From NCBI RefSeq assembly GCF_003952465.1, contig NZ_CP034448.1, positions 620,001 through 684,000 on the forward strand: a stretch of 64,000 nucleotides of DNA, given 5' to 3'. A program made the translations under genes and the position numbers. Below are positions 59,758 through 64,000 of the stretch, in pieces. How positions within the stretch are numbered: the stretch's first letter is position 1; every line of letters starts with the position of its first letter. The notes under the pieces are model-generated. The model was not told the origin of the DNA. It did not search any database and saw nothing but the letters and a program-made list of their open reading frames with translations. The DNA comes from Mesorhizobium sp. M1B.F.Ca.ET.045.04.1.1 (GTDB lineage: Bacteria; Pseudomonadota; Alphaproteobacteria; Rhizobiales; Rhizobiaceae).

Positions 59758-60465
59758 TCAGGCCGGGACTTCGACGATCGCCGACAGGAAGCCGGCGAGG
59801 TCGTCGGTGACGAAATCCACGTCGTCCTCATTCGCCGGATCGCGCTCCCATATCTCCGAGAAGGTCGGCTCGAAATTGCGCGGCACAACCAGCACAGTCG
59901 TCATGCCGAGCGATTTCGGCACCGAGAGGTTGCGCGCCAGATCCTCGAACATCACCGCATTATGGCCGGTGACGGAATGCAGCTCGGCGAACCTTTCATA
60001 GGTCTGGCGCGCCGGCTTGGGGTTAAGCCCGGCCGCGACGATGTCGAAGATGTCGTCGAAATGGTCCAACACGCCGAGCTGGCGCGCGGCGCGCTCGGCA
60101 TGCCTGCGGTCGCCATTGGTGAAAATGAACTTACGGCCCGGCAACTGCCGGATCGCCGCGCCCAGCACCGGATCGGGCACCAGCCAGGAATAGTCGATGT
60201 CGTGCACCTTCTCGAGGAAGTCGTCGGGGTCGATGCCGTGGCGCGCCATCAGCCCGTTCAGCGTCGTGCCATATTGCTGGTAGAGCTCTTTCTGCAGCTT
60301 GCGCGCCTCTTCCCGCGACAGGGTCAGCAGCTCGCTGACATAGGCGGTCATCTTCACGTCGATCTGCGCGAACAGATTCGAATGATGCGGATAGAGCGTG
60401 TTGTCGAGGTCGAACACCCAATCCGTGACATGGGCAAATCGCGAGGGGTCGGGTGTCGTTGTCAT
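59758..60465 (-). CDS. HAD-family phosphatase, pyrimidine 5'-nucleotidase type
   Basis: A 235-residue HAD hydrolase. Motif I is 'VFDLDNTLYPHH' near residue 17 (nucleophile Asp), motif II 'FIFTNGDRRHAER', motif III Lys near 'GLNPKPARQTYERF' and motif IV 'AVMFEDLARNLSVPKSLGM'. The 'YPHHSNLF' cap opening is typical of the group related to yeast Sdt1/Phm8-like pyrimidine nucleotidases. The ATG at 60465 starts the conserved part; an earlier codon would add 27 unconserved residues. It diverges from the diguanylate cyclase gene. Confidence 0.9.
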   Translation of the reverse strand: MTTTPDPSRFAHVTDWVFDLDNTLYPHHSNLFAQIDVKMTAYVSELLTLSREEARKLQKELYQQYGTTLNGLMARHGIDPDDFLEKVHDIDYSWLVPDPVLGAAIRQLPGRKFIFTNGDRRHAERAARQLGVLDHFDDIFDIVAAGLNPKPARQTYERFAELHSVTGHNAVMFEDLARNLSVPKSLGMTTVLVVPRNFEPTFSEIWERDPANEDDVDFVTDDLAGFLSAIVEVPA

Positions 60466-60615
60466 GGCTTCCTTATGGCATGCGGACGCGGACTTTATCC
60501 ACAACTTCTGCGCGTCGCGCATAGTGAAAATAGCCTCTCGCTTCAAATTTTAACCGTCCCGGAAAGGTCGCCTTCAGCGCTTGCTGGCACATAGGCATTC
60601 CGTCGGGAGTGAGCG

Positions 60616-61377
60616 ATGAGCCGCATAATTTTGAAGTCCGCAGCCGTCGCGTTCGCTTCGGTCGCCGTCTCGCTTTTGTTAACGCTGGTTGTGGTCCCGG
60701 CAATGGGCTTTCCGGTCAGCCGCACCGTCTGGCTGACGGTCACGGTTTGCCCCTTGATGCTCGCCTGGATCGCCAGCGCGGGCACCTTCTGGCAAAGCGA
60801 CCGGCTGAAGAACGCGCATCGCGAGCTTGCCCGCGCGCATGCGCAGCTCGCCGCCGCCCACAGGCGCCTGTCGGAGAAGGCTAGCCGCGACGACATGACC
60901 GGCATGCTCAACCGCGAGACCTTCTTCGCCGCGCTCGACGGCTCCCGCCGCAAGGCCGATCGCGGCGCGCTGCTGATCATCGACGCCGATCACTTCAAGA
61001 CCATCAACGACAATTACGGTCACCTGACCGGCGACGATGCGCTGCTTCTGATCGCCGGCGCCATCGAGCGGGGGGTGCGCAGCGGCGACGTGCTCGGCCG
61101 CATCGGCGGCGAGGAGTTCGCCGCCTTCCTGGTCGGCGCCACCGAGCCGGAGGCGAGGCATGTGGCCGAGCGCATCCGCCGCGAGGTCGAGCTGATCCGG
61201 TTCCGCCCCGTCGATCAGCGGACCGTGCCATTGACCGTCTCGATCGGCGGCATCACCTGCGGCGAGAGCGCCACCGTGTCGGAGCTGATGCGCGCCGCCG
61301 ACCGCAGGCTTTACGAGGCCAAGCATCGCGGCCGCAACCTTTCCATTCTCGATCGCGACATTTCGGAAGCCGCCTGA
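60616..61377 (+). CDS. membrane diguanylate cyclase (GGDEF)
   Basis: A 253-residue protein with two membrane spans (about residues 7-29 and 36-58), a short helical linker ('LKNAHRELARAHAQLAAAHRRLSEKASRDDMTG') and a GGDEF domain. The active-site loop is 'GRIGGEEFAAF' (GGEEF), and an I-site R-S-G-D precedes it by five residues, so product inhibition by c-di-GMP is expected. It makes c-di-GMP from two GTP. There is no sensor domain besides the spans. It stands alone between promoters. Confidence 0.93.
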   Translation: MSRIILKSAAVAFASVAVSLLLTLVVVPAMGFPVSRTVWLTVTVCPLMLAWIASAGTFWQSDRLKNAHRELARAHAQLAAAHRRLSEKASRDDMTGMLNRETFFAALDGSRRKADRGALLIIDADHFKTINDNYGHLTGDDALLLIAGAIERGVRSGDVLGRIGGEEFAAFLVGATEPEARHVAERIRREVELIRFRPVDQRTVPLTVSIGGITCGESATVSELMRAADRRLYEAKHRGRNLSILDRDISEAA

Positions 61378-61419
61378 GGCTTGGGTGGGCGTTAGCAAAT
61401 TCCTAACCCTTTCCAAATT

Positions 61420-61442
61420 CAACCGCGGCGATTGCGCGGTTG
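61420..61442. other. hairpin after the diguanylate cyclase gene
   Basis: CAACCGCG (61420-61427) and CGCGGTTG (61435-61442) form an 8-bp stem over a 7-base loop, 43 bases after the stop codon. There is no T-run, so a terminator role is only possible. Confidence 0.3.
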
Positions 61443-61546
61443 TAACTGCGTCTTCATCTAGACTTGGCACGGAATTGGCCTCTCCGGCGGCGTGTGTGCC
61501 GTCCGGGAACGGCATGCGTGTATCGAGCCTCATCGAAAGACGTGTC

Positions 61547-61717
61547 ATGACCCATTTCATCAAGATGTCGCGCCGCACGATCCTGCAGGCGCTGATCACG
61601 CTGCCCGCGCTGTCGCTGTTCCGCCACCAGGTTGCCGTCCCCAGCCCTGACGAGATCGCCCGCGATGAGATCATCGAGGTCAACGGCTGGATCCTGAAGC
61701 GGAGCGATCTCGCATGA
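61547..61717 (+). CDS. tiny Tat-signal protein preceding a GMC oxidoreductase
   Basis: A 56-residue protein with 'KMSRRTILQALITLPALSLF' near residues 6-25, a twin-arginine signal (SRRTIL) with hydrophobic core, followed by a short polar part 'PSPDEIARDEIIEVNGWILKRSDLA'. The stop overlaps the ATG of the next gene (ATGA). Small Tat-signal subunits next to GMC dehydrogenases carry the catalytic subunit across the membrane by piggy-back in other systems. That role is inferred here, as the large subunit has no signal of its own. A start at 61565 is also possible. Confidence 0.6.
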   Translation: MTHFIKMSRRTILQALITLPALSLFRHQVAVPSPDEIARDEIIEVNGWILKRSDLA

Positions 61718-63153
61718 TCTTCGACAGCTACGAGGCCTATAGGCAGGCGAGCTTCAAACCCAAGGTCTGCATCCTCGGCTCCGGCCCGGCCGGCACCACG
61801 ATTGCCAGGAAACTGGGCGCCGCCGGCATTCCGGTGGTCGTTCTGGAGGCCGGCTCGCGCGAATTCAGCGACGAGTCGCAGGATTTCTACCGCGGCGCCA
61901 CGGTCGGCGATTTCTATTTCGATCTCGACATCACCAGGCTGCGCTTCATGGGCGGCTCTTCGAACCACTGGGCCGGCTGGTGCCGCGTGCTCGACAGCCA
62001 GGATTTCCAGCCCAAGGCATGGGCGCCGGATACCGGCTGGCCGATCAGCCGCGCCGATATCGAACCTTATCTGCCCGAAGTCCGCGATATTCTCGAGCTT
62101 CCCGACTTCCGGCCCGATGTCCCAATCTCGGACGACATCCGCTGGGTGCAGTTGATCAAGAGCGGCGCCGTGCGCTTTGCCGAGAAATTCGCCGACGAGC
62201 TCGACCGGAGCAAGAACGTCGCCGTCGTGCTCAACACCTACGCAACGGAGCTCGCCGGCGACGGCAAGCGCGTGACCGGCGCCAAATTGTGGTCGAACGG
62301 CCAGGACGCCGGCACCTTCACGGCGGATTACTTCATCACCTGCACCGGCGGGTTGGAGAACTCCAAGCTGCTGCTCTGGTCGAACCGGCGCTCGAATGGC
62401 GGTGTCGTGCCGAACGCCGCAGCACTCGGCCGCTATTGGATGGAGCACCCGACTTTCGAGGGCGGCAATGCCATCCTCGCCAGCTACGGCGAGTTCGAGG
62501 TCGACGCCTCGAACGAAGCCTTCTTCTCGCCGACGCCTGCCGCGATGGAGCGGCTGCAGATCCTGAATTTCGGCATCAGGCTGATCGAGATGCCCTACCC
62601 GAATGTCAAACGGCTGATCGCCGACCTCGCCTGCACCGCGCCCAATATGGCGGAATGGATGTCGGACCAGCTCAGCCAGCGCCTGCGTTGCGCCGCCCAG
62701 CTCTACGTCGCCTGGGAACAGGCGCCGCTCGCCTCGAACCAGATCGAGCTGTCGAAGACCGATGTCGACCACGCCGGCGTGCCGCGCATCGAGCTGCACT
62801 GGAAGAAGTCGCCGCTCGAGCGCCGCACCTTGCTGGAGGGCTTGCGGCTCTTCGGCACCACCATGGCGCAGAAGAATCTCGGCCGCGTGCGCATCGCCGA
62901 CTGGATCAGCAATGGCAGCGACTACCCGACGAACCAGGAAACGGCGGGCCACCACCATATGGGCGGCACCCGCATGGGCACCGATGTCTTGAAGAGCGTC
63001 GTCGACGCCAACTGCAAGGTGCACGGCATGGACAACCTCTATGTCGGCGGCTCCTCGGTGTTCTGCACGTCCGGGCAGTGCAACCCGACGACCACCATCA
63101 CCGCGCTCGCCTGCCGGCTGGGCGATCACCTGAGCAAGGTGATCACAGTCTGA
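61714..63153 (+). CDS. GMC-family FAD oxidoreductase
   Basis: A 479-residue flavoenzyme. The FAD Rossmann motif 'CILGSGPAGTTIARKLGAAG' begins near residue 20. 'RLRFMGGSSNHWAGW' follows, and the C-terminal active-site region has 'ETAGHHHMGGTRMG' and 'VGGSSVFCTSGQCNPTTTITALACRLGD'. Relatives oxidise alcohol groups of sugars or polyols, passing electrons to a quinone or cytochrome. No own signal peptide is present; the overlapping Tat-signal gene probably provides export. The substrate is unknown. Confidence 0.9.
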   Translation: MIFDSYEAYRQASFKPKVCILGSGPAGTTIARKLGAAGIPVVVLEAGSREFSDESQDFYRGATVGDFYFDLDITRLRFMGGSSNHWAGWCRVLDSQDFQPKAWAPDTGWPISRADIEPYLPEVRDILELPDFRPDVPISDDIRWVQLIKSGAVRFAEKFADELDRSKNVAVVLNTYATELAGDGKRVTGAKLWSNGQDAGTFTADYFITCTGGLENSKLLLWSNRRSNGGVVPNAAALGRYWMEHPTFEGGNAILASYGEFEVDASNEAFFSPTPAAMERLQILNFGIRLIEMPYPNVKRLIADLACTAPNMAEWMSDQLSQRLRCAAQLYVAWEQAPLASNQIELSKTDVDHAGVPRIELHWKKSPLERRTLLEGLRLFGTTMAQKNLGRVRIADWISNGSDYPTNQETAGHHHMGGTRMGTDVLKSVVDANCKVHGMDNLYVGGSSVFCTSGQCNPTTTITALACRLGDHLSKVITV

Positions 63154-63282
63154 GCTCCCCGAAAGGCAGGCAGCGCCGGCGCCTGGAATAGCAGCCGGCG
63201 CCGCCCTGGCGCGCCTTTTTGGGAGAGTTCGATCGGGCCTAGAGTCGTTCCGCTTTTCGCTAAACGCTGAACCGCCCTAAAT

Positions 63283-63402
63283 TTGTCTTACGCAATTCCG
63301 GACGGAAAACCGCTGCGCACTTTTCCTGGAATTGCTCAAAGTATTGTCTTACGCAATTCCGGACGGAAAACCGCTGCGCACTTTTCCTGGAATTGCTCAA
63401 AG
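63283..63402. repeat. tandem pair of short palindromic repeat, family E, copies 4 and 5
   Basis: Two nearly identical units (63283-63341 and 63344-63402), period 61 bases, each TTGTCTTACGCAATTCCGGA ... TTTTCCTGGAATTGCTCAAAG. They are more like each other than like copies 1-3, so a recent local duplication is likely. They fill the gap after the GMC gene and overlap the end of a small minus-strand reading frame. Confidence 0.9.
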
Positions 63403-63564
63403 CCCGTAAACGGCGACGCGCACCAGCACGGCCGCGGCGGCAAGCGCCACCAGAAGAATGCCGAGGCCGATGGGCGAGCCCCAGCCATACCATTACATCG
63501 CCAGCTTGGCGTATCTGTACTCCTCCTCATTCGAGAGATGGTTGCGCTGTTGAATCAAGCTCAT
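63397..63564 (-). pseudogene. small membrane peptide gene with an in-frame stop
   Basis: From ATG at 63564, with AGGAG seven bases upstream, the frame reads 'MSLIQQRNHLSNEEEYRYAKLAM', then TAA (63495-63493). In the same frame it goes on 'WYGWGSPIGLGILLVALAAA' and 'AVLVRVAVYGL' to a TGA at 63399-63397. The second part is a plausible membrane span preceded by an aromatic belt, so a 54-residue small membrane protein was probably interrupted by a nonsense mutation. Alternatively the 23-residue peptide is the real product. No related protein is known to me. Confidence 0.45.
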
Positions 63565-63661
63565 CGTTCACTCCTTTGTCGGCGACTTTGCCCTTGCCTT
63601 GCAAAGGGCGGCGTCGCATATTTGATACGATAGTCTGAATGTTCGACAGATTGATAGTTAG

Positions 63662-64000
63662 ATGATTGAAGTAAATTCGTCAAGCGCCGATCGGGCTGAA
63701 ATGACAGCGGCCGTCAGCCTCGCCGTCATGCGCTGGCAGGACGCGACGCAGGCCTATGACGAGGCGGTGGGGGCGCGGCTCGGGCTGATCGCTGCCGAGC
63801 GGCATTGCCTGGGCCTGCTCTATGGCGGGCCGCAGTCGGCAGGCGCCGTGGCAGCGGCAACGGGGCTGACGCCGGCAGCGGTGACGGCCCTGATCGACCG
63901 GCTGGAGGCGCGCGGGCTCGTCACCCGAACCCGCAGCCTGGAGGACAGGCGCAAGGTGGTGATCGAGGCGACAGGGCTGACGAGGGAATTGTCGGAGCGC
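63662..64000 (+). CDS. MarR-family transcriptional regulator (3' end outside window)
   Basis: The first 113 residues of a winged-helix regulator. 'LGLIAAERHCLGLLYGGPQSAGAVAAATGLTPAAVTALIDRLEARGLVTRTRSLEDRRKVVIEATGL' matches the MarR HTH and wing (D-R-R-K-V). The frame is open to the window edge. The ATG at 63662 has only a weak ribosome-binding site; a later ATG at 63701 is possible. Its targets cannot be seen, but the AT-rich 97 bases upstream may hold an autoregulatory site. Confidence 0.88.
   Translation, partial: MIEVNSSSADRAEMTAAVSLAVMRWQDATQAYDEAVGARLGLIAAERHCLGLLYGGPQSAGAVAAATGLTPAAVTALIDRLEARGLVTRTRSLEDRRKVVIEATGLTRELSER

Noticed and set aside
60679..63129. 816-codon open frame on the minus strand
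   Set aside because: It is antisense to the diguanylate cyclase and GMC genes, which have clear domains. The translation is His/Arg/Gly/Val-rich low-complexity sequence typical of shadow frames in GC-rich DNA.
63283..63402. possible CRISPR array (two direct repeats)
   Set aside because: Only two units, almost no spacer between them, and the unit is a copy of dispersed family E. No cas genes are nearby.
63260..63493. 77-codon minus-strand frame starting MVWLGLAHRPR
   Set aside because: It reads through two copies of repeat E in a basic low-complexity frame. The adjacent frame gives a much better membrane span.

Overview
The window is GC-rich and gene-dense, and it looks like a chromosomal segment of a rhizobial alphaproteobacterium, most probably Mesorhizobium or a close Phyllobacteriaceae relative. 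This rests on the iolR-C-D-E-B gene order, the DUF1272/ureJ genes inside a urease cluster, the NodF/NodE-like pair, the phnM/phnN/DUF1045 set, and the heavy load of palindromic intergenic repeats. Taxonomy is inferred from gene content and was not computed.

Layout. 0-5 kb: urease genes ureD-ureA-DUF1272-ureJ-ureB on the minus strand, and a divergent acyl carrier protein/ketosynthase pair resembling NodF/NodE. 5-14 kb: housekeeping and hypothetical genes (glutathione transferase, small kinase, mutarotase-like protein, a 602-residue membrane coiled-coil protein, a lipoprotein DD-carboxypeptidase, UspA, DUF1003). 14.3-20.5 kb: tRNA-Arg(CCG) followed by a compositionally different module with HsdR, a fused HsdM-HsdS and a HEPN-motif protein, running into the 3' end of a MocR regulator. 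22.4-29.9 kb: an inositol/polyol-type operon (IolE-like dehydratase, complete CUT1 ABC importer with Tat-type binding protein, IolG-like dehydrogenase, a second TIM-barrel isomerase) ending in an RpiR fragment. 29.9-32.4 kb: methyltransferase, a frameshifted nitronate monooxygenase gene, an orphan DUF1778 antitoxin. 32.4-37.8 kb: LacI regulator divergent from a CUT2 (ribose-type) sugar importer. 38-40.6 kb: phnN-phnM-DUF1045. 41-49.8 kb: the inositol catabolic cluster iolR-iolC-iolD-iolE-iolB with a divergent Gfo/Idh/MocA oxidoreductase. 49.8-56.1 kb: lysine-pathway genes dapE and dapD with small membrane proteins, a ketopantoate-reductase-like gene and a LOG-family protein. 56.1-59.5 kb: a LuxR-type response regulator, a soluble histidine kinase and, divergently, three secreted Asn/Gly-repeat proteins. 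59.7-64 kb: HAD phosphatase, diguanylate cyclase, a GMC oxidoreductase with a tiny Tat-signal partner, and a MarR regulator cut by the window edge.

Functionally the centre of the window is myo-inositol and sugar use: two IolE-type dehydratases, two Gfo/Idh/MocA dehydrogenases, IolB/C/D, an RpiR regulator with a recognisable tandem operator, and two ABC importers. Several intergenic palindromic repeat families (about 180, 180-200, 160, 115 and 45-60 bp) occupy nearly every gap longer than 200 bp, and one sits inside the iol operon. The parts most likely to be under-described are the three-gene Asn/Gly-repeat operon beside a two-component pair, the HsdR/HsdMS/HEPN island, and the chromosomal NodFE-like pair.
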